Source of the DNA: Vibrio algarum
GTDB taxonomy: Bacteria > Pseudomonadota > Gammaproteobacteria > Enterobacterales > Vibrionaceae
DNA length: 64,000 nucleotides
Assembly: GCF_028204155.1 (NCBI RefSeq)
Contig: NZ_JAQLOI010000001.1
Location: forward strand, 124,001-188,000
Direction: 5' to 3'
In this document: one piece after another, positions 1 through 9,128 of the stretch
How the letters are laid out: each line of letters starts with the position of its first letter
Numbering within the stretch: position 1 is the stretch's first letter
The notes under the pieces: model-generated
Seen by the model: only the letters and a program-made list of their open reading frames with translations
The model's database searches: none
What the model was told of the DNA's origin: nothing
Position numbers and translations under genes: made by a program

Positions 1-732
1 AGCTTGAGCACGAATGATTTCCGCCTTTTCACGACCTTGTGAACGGTGTTTTCTAGCAACAGATTCTCGCTCCGCACGCATACGACGGTAGATGGACTCA
101 CTGATTTCATCCGGAAGATTTATTTTCTTCATTCTGAAGTCAACGATATAGACACCTAAGTCTTTCATTGCACTAGGTCGAGTATCATTCAATACTTCCA
201 ACATAATCATGTCACGCTGGCCATCAACTTCTAAAGCTTCAAGCGCAGACTCAGGCATTAGTTCGCCATCTTCACCAAGAACCGGAGTAATCACTCCGCT
301 ACGAGGACCAGATACAATCTGTTTTATTTCGCGTGCACCAATTTCTGAACGAAGAACATCGGTAACTTTACGTTCAAGAAGTGCTTGAGCTGTTAGCGTA
401 TTACCACCGCCCGTAGCGAGGTAATATTGACCGAAATCTTCGATTCGCCACTTAACGTAGGTATCAATAATAACGTCTTTTTTCTCAGCCGTTACGAAAC
501 GGTCAGCCTGGCCATCCATAGTTAGGATTTTCGCATCAAGTTTCTTCACGGTGTCAAACAGTGGCATTTTGAAATGCAAACCTGGCTCGTGAATCTTAGA
601 AATATCATTGTTATCTTTCAAGATTCGGCCAAATCGAATTACAATTCCACGTTCGCCTTCCGGAATAACAAAAAGCGACATTAGCATTAAGGCTAGCGCA
701 GCAAAAATTACAGGGATCATTAACTTACGCAT
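1..732 (-). CDS. hflC: HflC, FtsH protease modulator (partial)
   Basis: HflC is a membrane-anchored SPFH/prohibitin-domain protein that forms the HflKC complex around the FtsH protease in the inner membrane. The gene starts at 732 (residues MRKLMIP) and runs off the left edge, so the C-terminus is missing; about 244 residues are present. An N-terminal hydrophobic anchor is followed by the SPFH region, with residues such as GIVIRFGRI near position 25 and a coiled, charge-rich stretch (SIYRRMRAERE) near the edge. It begins 2 bases after the hflK stop, which indicates one transcript and translational coupling with hflK. Identity rests on the sequence and on the hflX-hflK-hflC order. Confidence 0.95.
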   Translation of the reverse strand, partial: MRKLMIPVIFAALALMLMSLFVIPEGERGIVIRFGRILKDNNDISKIHEPGLHFKMPLFDTVKKLDAKILTMDGQADRFVTAEKKDVIIDTYVKWRIEDFGQYYLATGGGNTLTAQALLERKVTDVLRSEIGAREIKQIVSGPRSGVITPVLGEDGELMPESALEALEVDGQRDMIMLEVLNDTRPSAMKDLGVYIVDFRMKKINLPDEISESIYRRMRAERESVARKHRSQGREKAEIIRAQA

Positions 733-734
733 TC

Positions 735-1937
735 TTAGTATCTCCCTTGACGTGTGCTAGTTGAGCGGTCAGTTGATGTCTCTACCGGAGTCGTATCAGT
801 GCGTTGAGACTCTAGCTGTAAATCATCATACGTCGATGTCGTTGCTCGCTTAGAGGTCGAAGCACCTGAACTTTGTCCAAGCTTATCCATTGGTAGATAA
901 AGTAAATTACCGCTAGATTCCGAATCAATCAGCACTTTAGATGTAGAACTATATACTTCTTCCATCGTATCTAGATACAGACGATCACGCGTAACACTTG
1001 GCGCTACATTATATTCAGGAAGTAACTTCTCGAATTGTGCAACCTGACCAAGCGCTTCGTTAACTGTACGCTCTGTATAACCTTGTGCTTCTTTCTTCAA
1101 ACGTTCTGCTCGACCCGTTGCTTTAGGTAGAATTTCATTTTTGTAAGCCTCCGCTTCACGAATGAAACGCTCTTCATCTTCTCGAGCGGCGATTGCATCA
1201 TCAAATGCATCTTTAACTTGCTCAGGAGGACGTGAAGATTGGAAGTTCACATCTACAATTATCAAACCCATATCGTAGTTATCAATAATACGATTTAACG
1301 TTTCTTGAGTACTTTGACGAATCTGTTGACGACCGCTGGTTAAAATCGAGTCCATCAATGAGTCACCAATAACCGCACGAAGTGCAGAATCAGTGGCTTG
1401 ACGCAAACTATCATCAGCGTTAGTCACTCTAAATAGATATTTATATGGGTCAGAAACCCTATATTGAACACCCATTTCTACCGTTACTACGTTCTCATCT
1501 TTAGTTAACATAGTGCCTGATGCGCGCAATGCTCTAATCGCTTGCACGTTTACAGGTGTTACTTCATCAACAAAGCGAGCACGCCAGTTCAGACCAGGAT
1601 CTTCAATATGAGAATATTTACCTAGGCGTAATACAACACCTTTCTCTGCTTCACCAATAGTGTAGAAGCCTGAGAATACCCAAATTGCAAAAGCGACAAC
1701 AGCAATAAGGCCAAAACCTATTGCGCCACCGCTTCCACCACCAATTGAAGGTATGCCACCTTTTTTACCAAATTTTCCGCCCAGCTTTTGACTCAGTTTA
1801 CTAAATACTTCGTCTAAGTCTGGCGGACCTTGATCGCGGCCTCCGGATTGCTTACCACGATCATCTTTATTACCCCAAGGGTCGTTATCCCGGCCATTAT
1901 TATTGCCGTTGTTATTTCCAGGCTCATTCCACGCCAT
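735..1937 (-). CDS. hflK: HflK, FtsH protease modulator
   Basis: This is the partner of HflC in the HflKC complex that regulates FtsH. The 400-residue protein has a cytoplasmic Gly/Asn-rich N-terminus (about 1-60), a single transmembrane helix (about 74-92), an SPFH/prohibitin domain (about 95-280) and a coiled-coil segment rich in Glu, Arg and Lys. The C-terminal tail is Ser/Thr-rich and low in complexity. Length and architecture match the family. It sits downstream of hflX with a 62-base gap and is followed 2 bases later by hflC. Confidence 0.97.
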   Translation of the reverse strand: MAWNEPGNNNGNNNGRDNDPWGNKDDRGKQSGGRDQGPPDLDEVFSKLSQKLGGKFGKKGGIPSIGGGSGGAIGFGLIAVVAFAIWVFSGFYTIGEAEKGVVLRLGKYSHIEDPGLNWRARFVDEVTPVNVQAIRALRASGTMLTKDENVVTVEMGVQYRVSDPYKYLFRVTNADDSLRQATDSALRAVIGDSLMDSILTSGRQQIRQSTQETLNRIIDNYDMGLIIVDVNFQSSRPPEQVKDAFDDAIAAREDEERFIREAEAYKNEILPKATGRAERLKKEAQGYTERTVNEALGQVAQFEKLLPEYNVAPSVTRDRLYLDTMEEVYSSTSKVLIDSESSGNLLYLPMDKLGQSSGASTSKRATTSTYDDLQLESQRTDTTPVETSTDRSTSTRQGRY

Positions 1938-1999
1938 TAGAAAGCTCCATCATGATATGACGTTATACTGTAGCAGCCTTTAGTGAACAATAAAGTCAC

Positions 2000-3268
2000 C
2001 TAAAACTGCCCCTTCTCTTTTTCAAGTCTAGACCAATCTACTTGTTGCATTCGAATATCGATCAATAAGTTACCATCTGTTTCGAATTCTTCGTTCTGAA
2101 TACTCTTCATTTCAAAGAATGTACTACGAAACCGGCCTTGATACTGTGGCGGAATTCGCAATCGATATTGAACCATCTGGCTTGCCAAACGCTCTGTTAG
2201 CGCTTCAAATAAGAGATCGATTCCCTTACCTTCCATTGCCGAAACCCAAACCCTCTGAGGAACACCGTTCTCATCTCGCTCTATGCGAGGGTTCTGATCT
2301 TCAAGATTATCCAACTTATTCATTACAATGAGAGATGGCACTTCATCAGCGTCTATCTCTTCTAATACTACATCGACCGCGTGTATGTTCTCACGAAAAC
2401 GGTCATCACTAGCATCAACAACATGTAACAAAATGTCAGCTTCTTGTGTTTCTTGCAGTGTTGCTTTAAAGGCTGCTACTAGATCATGGGGGAGATGTCG
2501 GATAAAACCAACCGTATCAGCTAAAATAGCTGACCCAACGTCCATTAATTCGATTTTACGCAGCGTTGGGTCTAACGTTGCAAACAATTGATCTGCAGCA
2601 TAAACACCCGCTTCTGTAATTCGGTTAAATAACGTCGACTTTCCCGCATTGGTATAGCCTACAAGTGAGATTGTAGGGATTTCTGCTCGGTTTCTTGCAC
2701 GCCGACCTTGTTCTCGTTGTTTAGACACTTTCTCTAAACGACGTAATATCGCTTTAATCCTATCACGCAGTAACCGTCTATCTGTCTCTAACTGTGTTTC
2801 ACCCGGACCACGTAAACCGATACCACCTTTCTGTCGCTCTAAGTGAGTCCAGCCACGAATAAGTCGAGTCGAAAGATGACGAAGCTGTGCTAGCTCTACT
2901 TGCATCTTACCTTCATGGGTTCGAGCTCGTTGAGCAAAAATATCGAGTATAAGACCGGTACGGTCCACAACTCGACACTGGCACAGTAGTTCAAGGTTTC
3001 TTTCTTGGGCTGGAGAGAGTGCGTGATTAAAAATCACAATTTCAGCACCAGTTAACTGCACAGCCTGCGCAATTTCTTGGGCTTTACCTTCACCAACATA
3101 GTATTTTGAGTGTGGGGCCTGTCTGCTACCAGTAATTACTTGTAGCGTATTGACTCCAGCAGAAGATACTAGCATTTCACATTCGCTAAGATCTTCCCAC
3201 TCACCTTCTTGCGTGAAGTTGATATGAACAAGGATAGCCTGTTCACCGGCTTCATAACGGTCAAACAA
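2000..3268 (-). CDS. hflX: HflX, ribosome-associated GTPase
   Basis: HflX is an OBG-type GTPase that binds and rescues or splits stalled ribosomes under stress. The 422-residue protein has the HflX N-terminal domain (about 20-190, including the glycine-rich GGIGLRGPGETQLE loop near 145-158), a G1 P-loop GYTNAGKST near 204, DTVGF (G3) near 251, and NKLD (G4) near 317. A C-terminal domain of about 60 residues follows. The gene lies 32 bases after hfq in the standard hfq-hflX-hflK-hflC order. Confidence 0.97.
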   Translation of the reverse strand: MFDRYEAGEQAILVHINFTQEGEWEDLSECEMLVSSAGVNTLQVITGSRQAPHSKYYVGEGKAQEIAQAVQLTGAEIVIFNHALSPAQERNLELLCQCRVVDRTGLILDIFAQRARTHEGKMQVELAQLRHLSTRLIRGWTHLERQKGGIGLRGPGETQLETDRRLLRDRIKAILRRLEKVSKQREQGRRARNRAEIPTISLVGYTNAGKSTLFNRITEAGVYAADQLFATLDPTLRKIELMDVGSAILADTVGFIRHLPHDLVAAFKATLQETQEADILLHVVDASDDRFRENIHAVDVVLEEIDADEVPSLIVMNKLDNLEDQNPRIERDENGVPQRVWVSAMEGKGIDLLFEALTERLASQMVQYRLRIPPQYQGRFRSTFFEMKSIQNEEFETDGNLLIDIRMQQVDWSRLEKEKGQF

Positions 3269-3300
3269 GCCATCAACCCCTTACTTTAAATTCGATATTA

Positions 3301-3567
3301 TTAATCGTCTGATTTCTCTTGTGGTCGGTCGCCTTGTGGACGATCTGTGTTTGTATGATGAGTTACTGCACGAGCAGGAACTACAGTAGAAATTGCATGC
3401 TTATATACCATCTGATTGACAGTATTTTTCAAAAGTATAACAAACTGGTCGAAAGATTCGATTTGACCTTGAAGTTTGATACCGTTCACTAGATAAATTG
3501 AAACAGGCACGCGTTCACGACGTAGCGCGTTTAAGAATGGGTCTTGTAAAGATTGCCCCTTAGCCAT
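3301..3567 (-). CDS. hfq: Hfq RNA chaperone
   Basis: Hfq is the hexameric Sm-like RNA chaperone that anneals small RNAs to mRNAs. The 88-residue protein has the Sm1 motif (about residues 10-45, with NGIKLQGQIESFDQF) and the Sm2 motif with YKHAIS near 55-60, which forms the proximal poly-U face. The tail after about residue 68 is disordered and acidic (ending EKSDD), typical of Vibrio Hfq. A 172-base spacer separates it from miaA, so it may have its own promoter there as well as read-through. Confidence 0.98.
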   Translation of the reverse strand: MAKGQSLQDPFLNALRRERVPVSIYLVNGIKLQGQIESFDQFVILLKNTVNQMVYKHAISTVVPARAVTHHTNTDRPQGDRPQEKSDD

Positions 3568-3739
3568 TTTATTTTCCTTATTTTGTTTGTTGTTGTAATT
3601 ATTTAGCTATTGGTGCTGTTTTTGCCTCTGAGCTAAATGAACCAAATAGGTCTTACCCTCTTTTGCTTATATCCTTTTAAGCTATAGCTCAATAAAGTAA
3701 GACTTTCACGCAAAAACGATCACATTATACACAGCATTT

Positions 3740-4672
3740 TTAGTTTGAGGCTATTTCGTTAGAGATAATCTCAAATGCTTCATTTATGTTCTCGCTATCT
3801 AACCAAGTTAAATTATCCCAGCTGCGTAACCAGGTAATCTGTCGCTTGGCCAATTGACGAGTTGCACAGACACCGCGAAAAACCGCTTCGTCTAAACTGC
3901 TATTCCCGTCTAAATAATCCCACATCTGTCGGTAACCAACACATCGAATTGATGGTAAATCTACATGAAGATCTTTTCGAGCATAGAGTGCTTTCATTTC
4001 TTCTTCAAACCCTGCGTCGATCATTTTTTCAAATCTAAGCTCGATACGACGATGCAATTCAGCCCTTTCCTTGGGAGATATAGCAAACTGTTTAACATTA
4101 TAAGGGAGAGGTTCTCCTTTTATTTTAGTCAGTTCCGTTAAAGTTTTACCTGAAATTCGATAAACTTCCAATGCCCTTGATAACCTTTGAGGATCATTTG
4201 GGTGGATTCTTTGCGCAGATACGGGATCAAGGTCTCGTAATTGCTGATGCAGCGCCTCCCAACCAAGCACATTTGCTTCTTCTTCAATCTGCTGCCTAAT
4301 CGCTTGATCTGCAGCAGGTAATGGAGAAAGCCCTTCTAATAGAGCCTTATAATAGAGCATAGTTCCCCCTACGAGCAGGGGAATTTTACCTTCAGCAACA
4401 ATATCGCTCATTTCTTTCAGTGCATCTCGCCTAAAATCCGCGGCGGAATAAGCCTCTACAGGATCGAGAATATCGATTAATCTATGTGGAGCTTGAGCTT
4501 GCTCTTGTGCGTCCGGCTTAGCGGTACCAATATCCATTCCTTTATAGATAAGCGCTGAGTCAACGCTGATTATCTCGACAGGGAATTTTTGTCTTAGTTT
4601 TATTGCTAATTCTGTTTTACCAGATGCTGTTGGTCCCATCAAGAATAGCGCTAAGGGTAATTCATTATTCAT
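3740..4672 (-). CDS. miaA: MiaA, tRNA dimethylallyltransferase
   Basis: MiaA transfers the dimethylallyl group to A37 of tRNAs that read UNN codons, the first step of ms2i6A synthesis. The P-loop GPTASGKTELA lies at about residues 11-21, the substrate-binding DSALIYKGMDIGTAKP region at about 37-52, and the DIGTAKP motif is intact. I chose the start at 4672 (MNNELPLALFL), giving 310 residues, because an in-frame ATG at 4708 would add 12 residues that the family lacks. It is upstream of hfq and downstream of mutL in the conserved operon. Confidence 0.96.
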   Translation of the reverse strand: MNNELPLALFLMGPTASGKTELAIKLRQKFPVEIISVDSALIYKGMDIGTAKPDAQEQAQAPHRLIDILDPVEAYSAADFRRDALKEMSDIVAEGKIPLLVGGTMLYYKALLEGLSPLPAADQAIRQQIEEEANVLGWEALHQQLRDLDPVSAQRIHPNDPQRLSRALEVYRISGKTLTELTKIKGEPLPYNVKQFAISPKERAELHRRIELRFEKMIDAGFEEEMKALYARKDLHVDLPSIRCVGYRQMWDYLDGNSSLDEAVFRGVCATRQLAKRQITWLRSWDNLTWLDSENINEAFEIISNEIASN

Positions 4673-4743
4673 TATAAAGATGCATTCATTATTGAGTGCT
4701 CGTTTCAAAGCACATTAATTTGGTCAAACTATGTCTATAGATA

Positions 4744-6687
4744 TTATACGTTTTTAGTAAACATAGAAATTGTAGTATTGAAACTAACAGACTGGACAAA
4801 AGTTGAGTCATGGAAGGGTAATTTCCCTTCCCATAATTGCTCTAATTCTGATAAAAGCTGTATACCTTCAGATAAAGTGTAGCTGCTTTTTACTTGAGTA
4901 ATTTCATCAGCCAACCAATTCGCGATATCTGAAGCAGATAAAACACCGTCATTCTGAGCTAAGTACGATAACAGATTGGGAACAACTTGCTGCAAGTTTT
5001 GTTGACGCAAAGGCTGAGGTACCCCCATAACCATAATATTAGCGTTGTTTTTTTCTTTAAGCTGCAACGCCAATAGAGCAAACAAGTCTTGGTATTTTCT
5101 ACATGTCTCCATATCTTGTTTGGTGATCTTTATAGATAGTGGCACTAACAGCGGTTGTGCCGTTAGTTGATGTTTAGATGTTTGCAATTGCCCGTAGATC
5201 CGATACCACTCCGCCTTTACAAGTGAGATAAGCACTTCACCAACATCAGATTGAGTCAGTAAGTATTGTTGTTCTACAATTGAAAATGCCTTCCCTATAG
5301 AGCTGATTGGTTTTTTATTTGATGATACCTTTATCTCTGGTTCAATCAGACTCGATTTAACAGGCACTACGTCAGGAGTGGCTAATAATTCTTTATAGGC
5401 TTGTACTTCTTGATTTGTTGGTCTGGCTTCTTGTTTTTTGTTCTCCGAACGTGGACGTTTCGCTCTATTAGACTCTGCTTTTAAAGACTCAATCCAACTT
5501 TTATTGGGTTGTTCATCTGGTATTTTCGTGCATTTAGGCTCTACTGCCTCTGAAGCAAATTTGTTTTTATAATCTTGCCTTCCTGGGTACGACGGAATAC
5601 TTTCGACCGCTTCCATTATTTGGTTTTTAACAGGTTCAACTAGTTCGGTATGGTATGCCGATTCAGAAGCCTTAGGTTCATCTACGTAAAGACTTTGTGC
5701 CAATGAATCTGACAACGCTTGGTAAATAAAATCATGTACTAAACGACCTTGATGAAAACGAACCTCATGCTTAGCTGGGTGTACGTTAACATCTACCTGA
5801 TGAGGATCAATTTCAATAAAAAGAACATAACAAGCAAACTGCTCAGGGCGCAGGCTGCTTGAATAACTTTGTCGAATAGCGTGATTAATCAGTTTATCGC
5901 GCATCATTCGACCATTCACATAACAATACTGAAGATCGCTTTGCTGTCTTGCCCCTTCCGGAGAGGTAATCCAACCATGTAAGCGTAAGCCGTTATGTTC
6001 TAATTCGATATTAAGCATATGTCGAACAAATGCCGCACCGCATACCGCAGAGATTCTCTTTTCAGTTTGAATTGCATTTTTAGCCGCACGATATTGACGT
6101 ACTGACTTACCGTTATGCTTTAAATTGATGGTGACATCGAATCGACTTAGAGCAATGCGTTTAAGTAGTTCATCAATATGAGTAAATTCGGTCTTGTCTG
6201 TGCGTAGAAATTTACGTCGAGCAGGGGTGTTAAAGAACAGATCTAAAACCTCAACCGTAGAACCAATTGGATGTGCTGTCGGTTGCAATTTCACTTGCAT
6301 ATCGCGGCCTTCACTATATGCAGACCATGCTTGCTCTTGAGTAGCGGTTCGAGACGTCAAAGTTAGTCGAGATACTGCGCTGATACTAGCTAAAGCCTCA
6401 CCACGAAACCCAAGGCTCATTATCGCTTCTAGATCATCAAGGGTATGTATTTTTGATGTGGCATGGCGACTAAGCGCCAAAGCTAATTCGTCTTTAACAA
6501 TACCTTTGCCATTATCACGAACACGTATTAATTTGCTGCCACCTTTCTCGATATCAATATCGATTCGAGTCGCACCAGAATCTAAGCTATTCTCTACTAG
6601 CTCTTTTACAACAGAAGCTGGCCTTTCAACGACTTCACCGGCAGCGATTTGGTTTGCCAAACGCGCTGGCAGAATTTTTATCGTCAT
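4744..6687 (-). CDS. mutL: MutL, DNA mismatch repair ATPase
   Basis: MutL is the GHKL ATPase that links MutS mismatch recognition to MutH and UvrD. The N-terminal ATPase domain shows ENSLDSGAT near residue 32, DNGKGI near 58 and GFRGEALASI near 92. A poorly conserved linker (about 340-450) precedes the C-terminal dimerisation domain. The DQHAxxExxxxE nuclease motif is absent, consistent with the Escherichia/Vibrio type that depends on MutH; dam methylase is in this same window. It overlaps amiB by 4 bases, indicating coupling. Length is 647 residues. Confidence 0.97.
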   Translation of the reverse strand: MTIKILPARLANQIAAGEVVERPASVVKELVENSLDSGATRIDIDIEKGGSKLIRVRDNGKGIVKDELALALSRHATSKIHTLDDLEAIMSLGFRGEALASISAVSRLTLTSRTATQEQAWSAYSEGRDMQVKLQPTAHPIGSTVEVLDLFFNTPARRKFLRTDKTEFTHIDELLKRIALSRFDVTINLKHNGKSVRQYRAAKNAIQTEKRISAVCGAAFVRHMLNIELEHNGLRLHGWITSPEGARQQSDLQYCYVNGRMMRDKLINHAIRQSYSSSLRPEQFACYVLFIEIDPHQVDVNVHPAKHEVRFHQGRLVHDFIYQALSDSLAQSLYVDEPKASESAYHTELVEPVKNQIMEAVESIPSYPGRQDYKNKFASEAVEPKCTKIPDEQPNKSWIESLKAESNRAKRPRSENKKQEARPTNQEVQAYKELLATPDVVPVKSSLIEPEIKVSSNKKPISSIGKAFSIVEQQYLLTQSDVGEVLISLVKAEWYRIYGQLQTSKHQLTAQPLLVPLSIKITKQDMETCRKYQDLFALLALQLKEKNNANIMVMGVPQPLRQQNLQQVVPNLLSYLAQNDGVLSASDIANWLADEITQVKSSYTLSEGIQLLSELEQLWEGKLPFHDSTFVQSVSFNTTISMFTKNV

Positions 6688-8405
6688 TTGTTCGGTATTA
6701 ACAGTAATTGGCCAACAGCCAAGTTATCAGAGCGTAACTTATTCGTTTTTCTTATACCATCAACAGTAACGCCATATTTTTTGGCTATTTTACTCAAAAA
6801 CTCACCTTTTGCGACCTTATGCTTACGGACGGGTAAGTCCTTAAGCTTGACGGTAATTTTTAATTTTTGACCAACCCACAGCGTCTCACGCTTCAAGTTA
6901 TTTTGTTGTTTGATGCTACTAACTGAAACTTTATATTTATTCGCAATTTTGCCTAAATACTCTCCAGACTGAACAGTATGTGTAATCGCTTCCGTTTCTA
7001 CCGGGTTACTCGTTTTAGCGATCACTATCGGTTTATTATTTCCCGGAATTATAAGTACCTGCCCTATTCGTAACCCTGAACTCTTCAAGTTATTAGATTT
7101 CATGATCGCCTGAGTAGAAGAACGATATTTTTTAGCGATAGCGGAAAGTGAATCACCTTTGACTACTTTGTGTTTCTGAGCCGTTCTGCGCTGAGCGAAC
7201 AATGTACCTTCTGGTGGATTCGCCTCAAAATACTGAACAATAGACTTAGACAAAGCTCTAGCCAATTTATCTTGATGGCTTCTTTGGAAAAGCAATTTCT
7301 CTTCAGTCGGGTTAGATATAAACCCCGTTTCAACCAATACTGAAGGAATATCAGGTGACTTTAGAACCGCTAAACTCGCGTGAACTGGCTCTTTCTTGTG
7401 TAGACGTGTGACTTTACCCATTTCTTTTAGGATATTTGTAGCCACTTTATAGCCTTCTTTTTGAGAATGACTAAATTGAAGATCTAACAATGTTTGGCTT
7501 ACATTTTTATCTGTATTTGTTTTCGCTAAAACCTCTCCTGCTCCGCCTAACAACTCTGATTGTTCTTCATGTTTTTCTACCCAACGAGATATTTCCGTAT
7601 TGGCTCTACGAGTATTAAGCACAAAAACAGAAGCCCCTCTAGGCTTGGAGGAACTAAAGCTATCAGCGTGTACAGAAACAAGTAGATGCGCTTTACTGCG
7701 TCGTGCGATATCGGAGCGCTTATTAAGATTCACAAAATAATCACCATTGCGAGTCATTACCGCTTTTACTCCCGGCACACTATTAAGTTGTTCTGCCATT
7801 TTTCGAGAAATACTCAGTGTTGCGTGTTTTTCATATTTCTTCGTTGGTCCTATAGAACCTGGATCTTCACCGCCGTGTCCCGCATCTATCGCAACAATAA
7901 TATCTGCATTCCCAGAGAATTGAGAAGCATCTTTACTGACCGCGCTTGTGGAAGCGTTACTTGTTGGCTGAGCATCTTGAGATTTAGATGTTGATGAATG
8001 TGGCATATCAATTACAAGGCGATGCCCATACTGACCACCAGGAGTTGGTTTTAATTTGAAAAGTTCGGGAGTCACCTTTGTTTTTAACTCAAAAACCAAA
8101 CGATACGTACCTTTAGAAGGTGCACCGCTACTCCTGATTTTTGTCAGAACCTTGCTATCTTTAACAGAGATAGGGAGTTTAGCGTTAAGATTAGTATTTT
8201 TTAAATCGACGACGACGCGATATGGGCTAGATAGCGTGAAATAGCTAAAGTCTGCCTCTGATTTAAGATCAATAACGACTCTAGTTTCATCTGGCGAGGG
8301 CCAAATACGTACACTTTCCAACTCATTAGAAAACGCACTAGACGTCACTAGAAGTAGTAAACTGATAATGAGTAAATAAAAGTTTTTAGCTTGCTTACAA
8401 ATCAA
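6684..8405 (-). CDS. amiB: AmiB-type N-acetylmuramoyl-L-alanine amidase with three LysM repeats
   Basis: This is a periplasmic zinc amidase that cleaves peptide stems from peptidoglycan during daughter-cell separation. Domain order: signal peptide (about 1-26, ending SSAFS), AMIN domain that targets the septum (about 30-130), Amidase_3 catalytic domain (about 170-395, with AIDAGHGGEDPG carrying the first zinc ligands and SVHADSF later), then three LysM repeats (about 412-455, 470-515 and 530-573). E. coli AmiB lacks C-terminal LysM repeats; Vibrio amidases of this locus have them. It overlaps both tsaE and mutL by 4 bases. Confidence 0.96.
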   Translation of the reverse strand: MICKQAKNFYLLIISLLLLVTSSAFSNELESVRIWPSPDETRVVIDLKSEADFSYFTLSSPYRVVVDLKNTNLNAKLPISVKDSKVLTKIRSSGAPSKGTYRLVFELKTKVTPELFKLKPTPGGQYGHRLVIDMPHSSTSKSQDAQPTSNASTSAVSKDASQFSGNADIIVAIDAGHGGEDPGSIGPTKKYEKHATLSISRKMAEQLNSVPGVKAVMTRNGDYFVNLNKRSDIARRSKAHLLVSVHADSFSSSKPRGASVFVLNTRRANTEISRWVEKHEEQSELLGGAGEVLAKTNTDKNVSQTLLDLQFSHSQKEGYKVATNILKEMGKVTRLHKKEPVHASLAVLKSPDIPSVLVETGFISNPTEEKLLFQRSHQDKLARALSKSIVQYFEANPPEGTLFAQRRTAQKHKVVKGDSLSAIAKKYRSSTQAIMKSNNLKSSGLRIGQVLIIPGNNKPIVIAKTSNPVETEAITHTVQSGEYLGKIANKYKVSVSSIKQQNNLKRETLWVGQKLKITVKLKDLPVRKHKVAKGEFLSKIAKKYGVTVDGIRKTNKLRSDNLAVGQLLLIPNK

Positions 8406-8866
8406 GACAACTCCAAACGATTCAGCAATAATTTTCCATAGTCACTATTTGCTTCTAAAAGGGCTGTTCTCTGCTCTCCTAGATAACGCAATTCGATATC
8501 TAAATCTGCTTGAGGCAGTAAACCTACCCCTTTTTCAGGCCATTCAACCAAACAGATTGCGTCAGGTGTAAAATAGTCTCTAATTCCCATAAACTCTAAC
8601 TCTTCTGGGTCAGACAAACGATAGAGGTCAAAGTGATAAACCTGCCAAGCTTCTAACTGATAAGGCTCTACCAATGTGTACGTAGGGCTTTTCACATTAC
8701 CTTTATGACCAAGAGCTCGAACAAATCCACGACTAAAGGTTGTTTTACCTGCTCCTAAATCACCATGCAGATAGATAGTGGTTTGTTTTGAACATAATTG
8801 TGCAAGCTTACGACCCATTTCGATGGTAGCTTGTTCGTCTACTAAATTAAATTGTTTTGTATTCAT
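8402..8866 (-). CDS. tsaE: TsaE, ATPase for tRNA t6A synthesis
   Basis: TsaE works with TsaB and TsaD to form threonylcarbamoyl-adenosine at A37 of ANN-decoding tRNAs. The Walker A motif GDLGAGKTT is near residue 35, followed by SPTYTLVEPY and the DLYRL...EELEFMGI segment; all are family hallmarks. I chose the ATG at 8866 (MNTKQFN), giving 154 residues like E. coli TsaE; a farther upstream ATG at 8905 would add 13 unconserved residues. It is the first gene of the tsaE-amiB-mutL-miaA-hfq-hflXKC run. Confidence 0.95.
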   Translation of the reverse strand: MNTKQFNLVDEQATIEMGRKLAQLCSKQTTIYLHGDLGAGKTTFSRGFVRALGHKGNVKSPTYTLVEPYQLEAWQVYHFDLYRLSDPEELEFMGIRDYFTPDAICLVEWPEKGVGLLPQADLDIELRYLGEQRTALLEANSDYGKLLLNRLELS

Positions 8867-9128
8867 ATTAAACTTTAAGTCGATAGAGATGATTATAGGC
8901 TGCATCTAAACAGGCTCGATTTTTTACCTAATCAGAAAGCGCTTTTCAACTATATAAAAATCATAAGGTTCAGAATAGTAAACCGTGTTTGATCTGAGAG
9001 ACAAGACCTGAAAGGAAAAGAATTGAAAAGTTCACTACTTTTCCTTTGTCTTACCTTACCTCAGTTGAATAGCTCTATCATGTTAATTCAGGTAAAATTG
9101 CTAATCCTTCATCTATCTAAACACTCCT

